A program made the position numbers and the translations under genes. Positions 1 to 6,077 of a stretch of 7,131 nucleotides of DNA are shown here, piece by piece (position 1 is the stretch's first letter; the number at the start of each line of letters is the position of its first letter). This DNA is from an uncultured Peptococcaceae bacterium (GTDB lineage Bacteria; Bacillota; Desulfotomaculia; Desulfotomaculales; Desulfocucumaceae), in assembly GCA_958417755.1 (NCBI GenBank), contig CATZDY010000128.1, positions 1-7,131 on the forward strand, given 5' to 3'. The notes under the pieces are model-generated. The model had not been told where the DNA came from. It searched no databases and saw nothing but the letters and a program-made list of their open reading frames with translations.

Positions 1-140
1 AATATTTTGATCATGGGATCTCCGAAATTACCCTTTAGTTTAGACCAAAAGCTCTCTTTGGCTACTTCGCTAAGCCGGTTATCACCAAATTGTTCCTTTG
101 ATTTTTGTACTTGCTCTGCAGTTAATCCTGTTATTTTCAC
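1..140 (-). CDS. P-type cation-transporting ATPase, N-terminal fragment (runs off left edge)
   Basis: Only the first 46 codons are present; the gene continues past position 1. The visible protein starts MKITGLTAEQVQKSKEQFG and continues with NRL, SFW and GNFGDPMIKI motifs. This pattern (GLT..EV....FG.N.L......SFW..L..NF.DPMIKI) is the cytoplasmic N-terminal cation-ATPase domain that precedes the first membrane helix of calcium-type (P2) P-type ATPases. The family pumps Ca2+ or related cations out of the cytoplasm using ATP. The phosphorylation site and membrane helices lie outside the window, so ion specificity cannot be judged. The GTG start is chosen because GAGGGA (147-152) lies 6 nt upstream and overlaps the stop codon of the kinase gene, 11 nt away, which implies translational coupling. 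P-type ATPases are known companions of TelA/TerY/YceG clusters. Family call is good, substrate uncertain. Confidence 0.8.
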   Translation of the reverse strand, partial: MKITGLTAEQVQKSKEQFGDNRLSEVAKESFWSKLKGNFGDPMIKI

Positions 141-151
141 AAATCATCCCT

Positions 152-1651
152 CTACATTTCATGATTGGTTTTTCCAGTAACCGAATTGATGGCCACTTCA
201 ATCAACATTCCATCATCCTGGTCAGAAATTCGGAAAAGCATTTTATCTTTCAAAGCAATCCGTTCACCCCTTGGTACAAGCTTCCCGTCAGCAGTACGCA
301 TACCTTCAATGGCTCGGTTTGTGAGATACCAAACCCCTTGTACTTCAAAAAGCTCCCCTAGGGCATCAGAGCTGGTTTTTTCATTGGGATAAACCTGCTG
401 AAAAACATGCCACGGATAGATTGTCATATGTTGATATACATTGGTCTCACCTCCTGGTATCCACAGACCTTTTTTCCCTCGCATCTTTGTGTGAAAGCAA
501 AGGCGCAAAATTTTCTTTTTCTTCGTTTGTTGCCCACAAAAAGGACAAACAGCTTTACGGGGATGCTGTAGGACAAACCATTTCTGCATACAAGCAATAT
601 TGTTACATGGTTCAAGCAACTCCCAGGTTTTTTCAAGCCCCCGTTCCCATTCCAGGGCTAGAGGCCGTTTTTCAGGGCAATGCAGACCTTCCACAAAGGC
701 CTGATAAAATAATTGTGCCAGTATTGGCCCTAAATCACGTATGGTATGCTTCATCTGCCCAGGTCGATTGGCGTAATCCAAGGGATGTTCCACAAATAGC
801 GCCTGGGATCCGAAAAGATGTTCCACATCTTCTTTGCCCTGAGCTGCATACATCCTGCGGCCCACCAGGGGATGCCGTCCTAACAAATATTCGTAAATCA
901 ATACAGCCATAGCATGTAAATCAGTATAAACGCTGGCAGAACGTCGATCAGGATGTCCCCAAGGCAAATACATGCTTTCTAAAACCTCTGGAGCAATATA
1001 CCCTGGGGTCCCAATCACCTTTGGCGGGAAAATGCCGGGCACCACTAAGGAATCTATATCAATAATTATGCAGTCACCGGTTTTGGGATCTATCAATACA
1101 TTATTGTTGGAAAGATCGGAATGGGCCAATCCGGCCTGATGCATTCTACGTACGGAACGGGCCAGATAAAGGGAAATTTGCAGCATATTGCGAAAATCCC
1201 CTAACTCCGGGCTGGCCAAATATTTTTTCTTTGCAGTTGTAAACCAGGTGCTCCGTTTATCAACTCCTCGCAAATCATATTCATAGGAAGCATTTGCCCC
1301 AAACCGGAAATTATCTCCATAAGCTGGACATACAATACCAAATTCAGGTTTTTCCACCAGTGCCTGGGGCCAGCAAAACCGTTTTGCAAAATAAGCTGCA
1401 GTCTTTTCATCAGTCCCTGGAGCTCCACCATGTTGCTCAACCCGGGTGGGATTATAACGGCCAATGATTGCTTGAAGGCGTTGCCGCATATTGGGCTCCC
1501 CTGCCATATCGGGATCATGAAAAAATTGAACCACATAGGAACGGTCAGGAGAAAAATAGGTATATTTCATTCCCCCTTGGGGCGGATCTTCCACCAGAAC
1601 AAAAGGAAGCTCCCTCCCATCTTCTAAAACTGCCTGGGCCAATGTTCCCAT
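152..1651 (-). CDS. Ter-associated protein kinase-like protein with C-terminal zinc-ribbon motif
   Basis: A predicted cytoplasmic kinase-fold protein of 499 residues. Numbering from the upstream ATG at 1663, the catalytic loop is HSDLSNNNVL (181-190: H181, D183, N188), the metal-binding motif is DID (202-204) in place of DFG, and GTPGYIAPEVL (218-228) carries the APE motif. The N-lobe is divergent: the expected strand-3 region reads YVVQFF (43-48) with no clear VAIK lysine. After the kinase fold come four cysteines, C353-x4-C358 and C373-x2-C376, typical of a zinc ribbon. A beta-rich tail (about 400-495, with WYLTNRAIEG and GERIALKDKMLFRI) could be a divergent FHA-like domain; that is inference. 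Start: ATG 1663 has no ribosome binding site and follows an in-frame TAA, whereas ATG 1651 has GGAGGT just upstream (4 nt from GGAGG), so 1651 is preferred. Its neighbour is a TerY-like vWA protein. Such kinases are known partners of TerY, often with a PP2C phosphatase, which is not seen here. Confidence 0.85.
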   Translation of the reverse strand: MGTLAQAVLEDGRELPFVLVEDPPQGGMKYTYFSPDRSYVVQFFHDPDMAGEPNMRQRLQAIIGRYNPTRVEQHGGAPGTDEKTAAYFAKRFCWPQALVEKPEFGIVCPAYGDNFRFGANASYEYDLRGVDKRSTWFTTAKKKYLASPELGDFRNMLQISLYLARSVRRMHQAGLAHSDLSNNNVLIDPKTGDCIIIDIDSLVVPGIFPPKVIGTPGYIAPEVLESMYLPWGHPDRRSASVYTDLHAMAVLIYEYLLGRHPLVGRRMYAAQGKEDVEHLFGSQALFVEHPLDYANRPGQMKHTIRDLGPILAQLFYQAFVEGLHCPEKRPLALEWERGLEKTWELLEPCNNIACMQKWFVLQHPRKAVCPFCGQQTKKKKILRLCFHTKMRGKKGLWIPGGETNVYQHMTIYPWHVFQQVYPNEKTSSDALGELFEVQGVWYLTNRAIEGMRTADGKLVPRGERIALKDKMLFRISDQDDGMLIEVAINSVTGKTNHEM

Positions 1652-1677
1652 TTTACCTCCCATTTATCAACAAGGTA

Positions 1678-2241
1678 TCATGAACCAATCAACTCAAAAT
1701 GTGCTGCAAAGTCTCCCGGGGCCACTGTATTCAACATCAGCAACCTATCAGTTAGTTTATGAAGGCTTTGTTTTGCCCCCTGGGAACCTGCACAACAGGC
1801 AATGACCAAGGCCTGTTGGCAAAGTTTTTGAGCATTTTCTTGCCAATCATCACAAAACCTGCCATCAGTAAACACAAAAACCAAGGGACGCCAACCCTCT
1901 CCCCCAGCGTTTTCACTGACTAGACATTCCAACAGCAGCTGCAGCGCTTCCCCGAACAAAGATGTTCCTCCAGCCACAATTTTAGGCTCTCTGAAGGCTT
2001 GCAACGGCAGAAGTGGCGACATACGCTGGGCTACGCTATGAAAACAAAATGCGGAAACCCAAGCGCAAGATGATACTTGATAATCCTGCCGCAATTCAAA
2101 TAGCAAAGCACGGATTCCTTGACGAACAGCCTCAATAGGCTCCCCTTCCATGGAGGAAGAACAATCCAGCAAAAGATACACCCCAAGTCTATTTTTTATC
2201 CTCTCCACCAATCCCACTACCTCATGTCCCAAGTTAAACAA
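1678..2241 (-). CDS. TerY-like von Willebrand factor A domain protein
   Basis: A 187-residue protein consisting almost entirely of one vWA domain. The metal-ion-dependent adhesion site is complete: D26-x-S28-x-S30 in VYLLLDCSSSMEGEP, T93 in AGGTSL, and D126 in FVFTDG. It should therefore bind a divalent metal and form metal-dependent protein contacts. The residues after the first motif (SMEGEPIEAVRQGIRALL) resemble TerY, whose usual length is about 210. In Ter systems TerY proteins act with a protein kinase, encoded here 26 nt downstream. The start is uncertain. TTG at 2241 is the most upstream possibility, being preceded by an in-frame TAA with no ATG or GTG between, but it has only a weak AAGG 5 nt upstream. 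TTG at codon 11 has GAGG 8 nt upstream and would leave the domain intact. The gene lies 27 nt after telA. Function in signalling is inferred from family and context. Confidence 0.88.
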   Translation of the reverse strand: MFNLGHEVVGLVERIKNRLGVYLLLDCSSSMEGEPIEAVRQGIRALLFELRQDYQVSSCAWVSAFCFHSVAQRMSPLLPLQAFREPKIVAGGTSLFGEALQLLLECLVSENAGGEGWRPLVFVFTDGRFCDDWQENAQKLCQQALVIACCAGSQGAKQSLHKLTDRLLMLNTVAPGDFAAHFELIGS

Positions 2242-2268
2242 TACTGCCTTATTGTCCTTACCTGTCCT

Positions 2269-3405
2269 TTATACTTGCACCATATTTTTGAATTCATCTT
2301 TTAAATGATTTAGGCGCTGGGCATCCTCTTCCCGTTTTCTACGGGCATTTTCTTGGATTTGCCGGGTCTCTTCAATTCCCTGTACAATGGTTTTCCAGGT
2401 TTGTTCCAAGGTTTCGATTTTTACAGAACTACTGGAAGCCAACATGGTGGTAAGTTTTGCCTGGTCCACTGCATTCTGCGCATTTTTCAACAACATTTCA
2501 TTGGTTTTTTCATCAAGAGCCTGCATGGCTTGGGCTTGTATTTTCTGCCGTTTAAGCAATATGGCCTGGGTCAGTGCTTGCTTAAACACTGGCAAGGTAA
2601 TAATAAAAGCAGAATTGATTTTGCGGATTAAGTTAAGATTACCGAATTGCATGGATTTAATCATGGGAATGGATTGCATGGCCACATTTTCAGCAATGCG
2701 CAAATCCTGGACCCGTTGCTCCAACATGGTTTTTGCCTGTTCCAGGTTGGTTATATCAAAGCGCAACGTTTGATTCTGGTTTTTTTCGAATTCAGCACGC
2801 ATCTGGACAAGATAGGCGTCAATCTCACCAATTCCCTGTTCTCCAGCAAGAATATATTTTACCAGCTGTTGATAATATCCGATATTTATGCTAAACATGG
2901 AATCCAGCTTTTTGTTTGCTTCATGAATTTCAGCCTCATATTTTTTAAGTTGCACATAAATCTTATCTACCTCTTCACCCATGGTGTGATATTTGGCCAA
3001 AATTTGATCCAGCTGTTTTTTTAAATTCCCAAACAACTTACCGAAAAGCCCTTTTTTCTCTTCTGCCGCGATTTCTTGGATATCGAATTTATCCATAATC
3101 TTGCTAAGTGTAGTAAGCAATTCTCCTGACTCATTGATTTGCGACATGTTCACACTATTCAAAATCGCATCAGAACACTTAGAGATTTCATCCGCTGCTT
3201 GGGACCCAAATGTCACCAGGGATTGACTATCATTTACATTGATTGTACTGACAATATCATCCACTTCTTTGGAGTTAACAAGCTGCTGGTCAAGCTCCTT
3301 GCGCTTTGCCACTAAATCATAGGCTTCCTCTAAAGGACCCGCCATGTCTTCCTCAGTACCAACCCCCGGAGCCCCACCTTTTGCCGGTGTATATTGAAAC
3401 GCCAT
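2269..3405 (-). CDS. TelA/YceH-family toxic anion resistance protein
   Basis: A 378-residue protein rich in Glu, Lys and Gln that should be almost wholly alpha-helical with long coiled coils and no membrane segments, as expected for the TelA/KlaA family (about 380 residues). Family-like features are the segment before KGLFGKLFGNLKK (about 118-130), a heptad-rich helix with regular Leu and Lys spacing (about 130-175), and the SAFIITLPVFKQAL segment (about 265-278). TelA homologues are linked to tellurite and other toxic-anion tolerance and to envelope stress, but the biochemical role is not established. The ORF extends further upstream to 3453, but ATG 3405 is the better start: GGGGAG (3414-3419) lies 8 nt upstream, and the TGA of the upstream yceG reading frame ends one base before this ATG, so the two are translationally coupled. 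The YceG-TelA order matches the yceG-yceH pair of Bacillus. Confidence in the family is high. Confidence 0.9.
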   Translation of the reverse strand: MAFQYTPAKGGAPGVGTEEDMAGPLEEAYDLVAKRKELDQQLVNSKEVDDIVSTINVNDSQSLVTFGSQAADEISKCSDAILNSVNMSQINESGELLTTLSKIMDKFDIQEIAAEEKKGLFGKLFGNLKKQLDQILAKYHTMGEEVDKIYVQLKKYEAEIHEANKKLDSMFSINIGYYQQLVKYILAGEQGIGEIDAYLVQMRAEFEKNQNQTLRFDITNLEQAKTMLEQRVQDLRIAENVAMQSIPMIKSMQFGNLNLIRKINSAFIITLPVFKQALTQAILLKRQKIQAQAMQALDEKTNEMLLKNAQNAVDQAKLTTMLASSSSVKIETLEQTWKTIVQGIEETRQIQENARRKREEDAQRLNHLKDEFKNMVQV

Positions 3406-3406
3406 A

Positions 3407-3934
3407 TCAATTTCTCCCCTTTCTAAATAACTTACCCAATAAACCAATACCAATATCCAAATGTCTTGCTGGTTTTAACTCAGGCACAGTTACATTGAAT
3501 TCAAACTCTCCAATTGTATAAGACTCATAAGCCTCTGGAGAGATATATTTCTCCAGATTGCGATAACCTGTAGGGGTAAACACTGCAATATCAAAACCAA
3601 TTAAATTTAAAAAGGAAATGAAAATGCACTCCTTTAAACTAAACATTGCTTCATGACAATCCACCACAAGCAATTTGGGAATTTGTTTGGTAAAATCAAA
3701 ATCCTGTATCCTTTGCAATACCAATTTGTCCAAGTCTAATAATGTGGCAAGCACAATCTTGTCCAAATCCTTTTGCTCATATTGCAACCAATCCAAATCC
3801 AATAACTCTTGCATTTTTTCAAGCATATATTGTTGGGTATTTTCGTTTAAATACTCATAATGATACTGGGGATGTTTTTGGATAACATCCGGTAAAATCC
3901 GCCCTTTTTGCATCAATCCGCCCACATAAGGCAT
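3407..3934 (-). CDS. YceG-family protein, C-terminal part downstream of an in-frame stop
   Basis: This is the same reading frame as the upstream YceG-like ORF, resumed after the TAA at 3992-3994. All codons between that stop and 3407 are open. The protein contains a YceG-like C-terminus: PQYHYEYLNENTQQYMLEKM, then IPKLLVVDCHEAMFSLKEC and FLNLIGFDIAVFTPTGY, an alpha/beta unit similar to two others in the upstream part, and a basic tail (LLGKLFRKGRN). If translated on its own, ATG 3934 is the best start because GGGGGAG (3941-3947) lies 6 nt upstream; this gives 175 residues. TTG 3961 lacks any ribosome binding site. The interruption most simply means a nonsense mutation or a sequencing error in one gene of about 759 codons. 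A genuinely split two-subunit protein is less likely but is permitted by the internal start. The stop codon at 3407-3409 abuts the telA start. Confidence 0.65.
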   Translation of the reverse strand: MPYVGGLMQKGRILPDVIQKHPQYHYEYLNENTQQYMLEKMQELLDLDWLQYEQKDLDKIVLATLLDLDKLVLQRIQDFDFTKQIPKLLVVDCHEAMFSLKECIFISFLNLIGFDIAVFTPTGYRNLEKYISPEAYESYTIGEFEFNVTVPELKPARHLDIGIGLLGKLFRKGRN

Positions 3935-3991
3935 CAACCGCTCCCCCATACTGTCAGGCAAAAAGGGGATGTTTTTGACAACAATTGTATC

Positions 3992-5686
3992 TTATGTAAT
4001 CAAATCACCAATTGTATTGAAATATTGTTCTAAATCCCCATCCTTTACCCCACATATTTTAGCAAAAATATTGGGCACAACCACTGTATGGTCATGTGCC
4101 TGGAAATAAGGACGATATTTTGCCTCTTCTTTCCACAACAATAAAATTTCTTCATAGGTTGCCTTTAAAGTAATGGGCTTAGAACAGGTAAATTGTCGAT
4201 CACGAAAGAGGCCGGTTCCTGTATACAATATGGTATCAAGATCCCGTTCCGCATGATAAGCAGTTGTGGCAACCCGAATTTTGACTTCCCTATTGGGAAA
4301 ATCAACGACTTCCGACGAACTAGGCAATTCATCTAACTTTGATGCTTGTCCAGCCAAGGTATTGGCAAATACTTTATCAGCCTCTTTATTCGGCATGATC
4401 ACCACAACATCCACACCTGCCCGGGCCAACAGATACAAAAAATCCCGCTCCTTAGGCAAGCAATTCCCGTAGTATATCAAAATAGGAACTTGTTCCCAAT
4501 CATTTTGGGTCAACAGCTTTTTTCCGTATCGCTTGAGCCAACAAAGCATTTGGGCGCTATAATTATAAAGCTGAGAAAGATTCCCTTTATCATTCCTTTG
4601 GACCAAAGCAAGGAACTCTTTTTGTAAAAGTAAATCCCTTATCCCTTTATTACAAAAGTTGATCTGTTTGGCCAGCAAAACAGCCATCTCTTTGCTGTCA
4701 GAGTAATTCACTCTGGTCAAAGACTCAACCTCAGCCACAGAAACACTGGGAATACTGTTTTCAAGCAGTACATAGGGTTTGCCCCACTGTTTTAAATGAC
4801 ATTTCAGTCCATAGAGACGATTCATATAGATGCCTCTATCTTCATCCACACCAACGTACCGAATCAATAAGTTACATATTTTTCGAGAGCTCCCACCTCG
4901 TTTGGCATTGCTTTGTTCCAGGGCATTCAGCCAATGTTCCCTAAGCCAAGTGTTTATCTCCACTTCACAGTCAATGGTAGCCAATTGATTTTCCAACTGC
5001 CCTATACCATTTGCTCTTGGTGGATTGATTATGGGATCAGCATGTTTATCATTGAACACAAATAATTCATGTATTTTGCCCTCTATCCGTGCGAAGAGCC
5101 CTGGGATTGGCGGCATTTTTTCAGGAAAACAATTCACACAAAATACATCACTGCCTGCTTGAGCAAGGATCTGTAATAAGTAAAGCTCATATTTTCCTGT
5201 TTGTCCATCCATGACAATGGTTGGCAACGGATATTCGCCCACCCCATAGGCAGCCTTAGAAAATCTGCCTTTGAGCCAGCAAAGAAATTTAATATAGGCA
5301 TTTTTTAAAATAGAGTCCCGGGAACCAATCCGACGCAATTCAGCCATTTGTTCTAATATTGCCTCACTCAAGGCTTCGGCATTTTTTAAATCAATCCCAG
5401 CCAACCACCGCCTGATATCATAAACAACATGCTCATGATCATAAATATAAGGGCTTTTCACTTGTTCTAAAAAATCGGCTACTTCTTTTTCCGCTGGATT
5501 GGGTATAGGTGATTGTATATAACATCCATTCTTCAAAGCTTGCTCATAAAGCCTTTGCATCAAGGAAGTAAAGGCTTTTGGGTCATCATATCCATAAATC
5601 CGACAAAAAAAAGCGGAACTCCTCAGACGGCTCGCCAAAGCCGTCTGTAGTTCCGCTTGTGTTTTCACAGGTATAAGATCAAACAA
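3992..5686 (-). CDS. YceG-family protein (Ter 'biosynthetic module' component), N-terminal part ending at in-frame TAA
   Basis: The first gene of the operon; 564 codons before the TAA. It resembles the YceG family, described as a putative component of a biosynthetic module next to TelA and TerD genes; its activity is unknown. It contains two related alpha/beta units, about 131-190 (FLCWLK, then YPLPTIVMDG, then LYLLQILAQAGSDVFCV) and about 377-436 (MLCWLK, then VPILIYYG, then FLYLLARAGVDVVVIMP). Later family-like segments include AERDLDTILYTGTGLF and HTVVVPNIFAKICGVKDGD. The protein ends at TIGDLIT and the same frame then resumes with family-like sequence, so the C-terminal third is cut off. 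The TTG start follows AGGGGGG (5696-5702) by 9 nt and is the only start codon after an in-frame TAA; the next ATG is codon 43 and lacks a ribosome binding site. Codons 10-26 coincide with a strong hairpin and the following codons with a T-run. The protein lacks signal peptide and membrane helices. Confidence 0.8.
   Translation of the reverse strand: MFDLIPVKTQAELQTALASRLRSSAFFCRIYGYDDPKAFTSLMQRLYEQALKNGCYIQSPIPNPAEKEVADFLEQVKSPYIYDHEHVVYDIRRWLAGIDLKNAEALSEAILEQMAELRRIGSRDSILKNAYIKFLCWLKGRFSKAAYGVGEYPLPTIVMDGQTGKYELYLLQILAQAGSDVFCVNCFPEKMPPIPGLFARIEGKIHELFVFNDKHADPIINPPRANGIGQLENQLATIDCEVEINTWLREHWLNALEQSNAKRGGSSRKICNLLIRYVGVDEDRGIYMNRLYGLKCHLKQWGKPYVLLENSIPSVSVAEVESLTRVNYSDSKEMAVLLAKQINFCNKGIRDLLLQKEFLALVQRNDKGNLSQLYNYSAQMLCWLKRYGKKLLTQNDWEQVPILIYYGNCLPKERDFLYLLARAGVDVVVIMPNKEADKVFANTLAGQASKLDELPSSSEVVDFPNREVKIRVATTAYHAERDLDTILYTGTGLFRDRQFTCSKPITLKATYEEILLLWKEEAKYRPYFQAHDHTVVVPNIFAKICGVKDGDLEQYFNTIGDLIT
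5605..5658 (-). terminator. Intragenic intrinsic terminator-like hairpin (possible attenuator) near the start of yceG
   Basis: On the minus strand the outer stem pairs AAGCGGAACT (5658-5649) with AGTTCCGCTT (5620-5611), 10 bp. The inner stem pairs CAGACGGCT (5647-5639) with AGCCGTCTG (5632-5624), 9 bp, around a TTGGCG loop. The only interruption is an internal loop of one base against three. Eight T residues (5612-5605) follow the stem directly. This is the standard shape of a factor-independent terminator for minus-strand transcription, yet it sits within codons 10-28 of the first operon gene, about 70-125 nt after the predicted start site. Ribosomes moving through would disrupt it, so weak initiation at the TTG codon could allow early termination. 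The structure is seen directly; the regulatory role is inference. An in-frame inserted palindromic element (48 bp, 16 codons) is an alternative origin. Confidence 0.6.
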
Positions 5687-5695
5687 TACGCTACG

Positions 5696-5702
5696 CCCCC
5701 CT
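5696..5702 (-). promoter_or_regulatory. Ribosome binding site of yceG (AGGGGGG)
   Basis: AGGGGGG lies 9 nt before the TTG codon at 5686 and decides this unusual start. No ATG or GTG is available between it and the in-frame TAA just upstream. Confidence 0.65.
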
Positions 5703-6077
5703 GGGCATTATCATATTATAAATTTATTTCTTCTTTATTATAATACAAGATAAAACAATTTTCAACAAAAAAGACAATTTCACTTTCCAAATCCATTTAC
5801 AGCAAATCCCCCCTTTTTCTTGGTTTTTCCTATAGTTATTTTCCATTTTTCAATAAATTGAGTTCTTTTCATTTCAATTGTTTTTGTTTTTCTTGGTTAC
5901 CTAAAAAGGAAGTCATTGCATGGACACCGAACTATTATAAAAAAATTAATTATATTTTGCCTGTTGGGATACAATGCCCATAAAGATACGTTTTATAGAT
6001 TATTTTTTTATGGAGGCTTCAATACAGGATAAAAAGAATCCCATAGGTTTTCACAACAAGAAAAGGGAGGTTATCAT
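5703..6077. other. AT-rich divergent intergenic region
   Basis: This non-coding stretch of about 375 bp separates the minus-strand operon from the plus-strand small gene. It holds the operon promoter (5737-5765), a palindrome TCAATAAATTGA (5850-5861), and a 12-bp direct repeat TTTTTCTTGGTT at 5814-5825 and 5887-5898. No strong plus-strand vegetative promoter is evident. GATACAAT at 5968-5975 resembles the -10 of SigE-type sporulation promoters, but no matching -35 is visible. No recognised riboswitch or RNA gene is seen. Confidence 0.5.
5737..5765 (-). promoter_or_regulatory. SigA-type promoter of the Ter-like operon
   Basis: On the minus strand TTGAAA (5765-5760) and a perfect TATAAT (5742-5737) are separated by exactly 17 bp. 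Transcription would start near 5730, giving a leader of about 44 nt before the TTG start of yceG. This is close to the vegetative consensus. There is no sign in it of an alternative sigma factor, so any stress control must come from a repressor, activator or the downstream attenuator-like hairpin. Confidence 0.75.

Larger units (their letters stand above)
3407..5686 (-). pseudogene. Complete yceG-like locus interrupted by one in-frame TAA codon
   Basis: Taken together, the two YceG-like pieces form one continuous frame of 759 codons before the final TGA, broken only at codon 565 (TAA, 3994-3992). Around the break the frame reads DLIT, stop, DTIVVKNIPFLPD, which flows like one protein. From family memory, YceG proteins have the order 'VPN.FAKI.GV', then a T-I/V-x-x-x-PF segment, then 'P.Y.Y.YL...TQ', and this locus shows that same order across the stop. 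TAA differs by one base from CAA, GAA and AAA. I see no frameshift and no second lesion, which suggests a recent mutation, an error in the sequence, or a tolerated split. TAA is not a selenocysteine or pyrrolysine codon, so classical recoding is unlikely. Confidence 0.6.

Noticed and set aside
421..912. A 163-codon plus-strand open frame opposite the kinase gene
   Set aside because: It is antisense to the zinc-ribbon and C-lobe part of a well-supported kinase gene, has no ribosome binding site or recognisable motif, and is best explained as a shadow frame.
2353..3024. Several overlapping plus-strand frames opposite telA
   Set aside because: They lie within a clear TelA-family gene on the other strand and encode Phe- and Cys-rich sequence typical of the reverse of Lys/Glu-rich helices.
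3407..3453. Longer start for TelA at 3453
   Set aside because: The extension overlaps the end of the yceG frame and encodes an unrelated hydrophobic start, while ATG 3405 has a well-placed GGGGAG.
3992..3994. Stop-codon recoding (selenocysteine or pyrrolysine) at the internal yceG stop
   Set aside because: The codon is TAA, not TGA or TAG, and I see no special downstream hairpin.
5716..5796. A 26-codon minus-strand frame upstream of yceG (possible leader peptide)
   Set aside because: Its ATG is upstream of the -35 element, so it would not be in the transcript from the predicted promoter, and the G-rich run before it is about 11 nt away.
5930..6077. A riboswitch or structured leader before the small hypothetical gene
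   Set aside because: Only weak, AT-rich or short hairpins (such as TGGG/CCCA around 5966-5980) are visible, and no known riboswitch core is recognisable.
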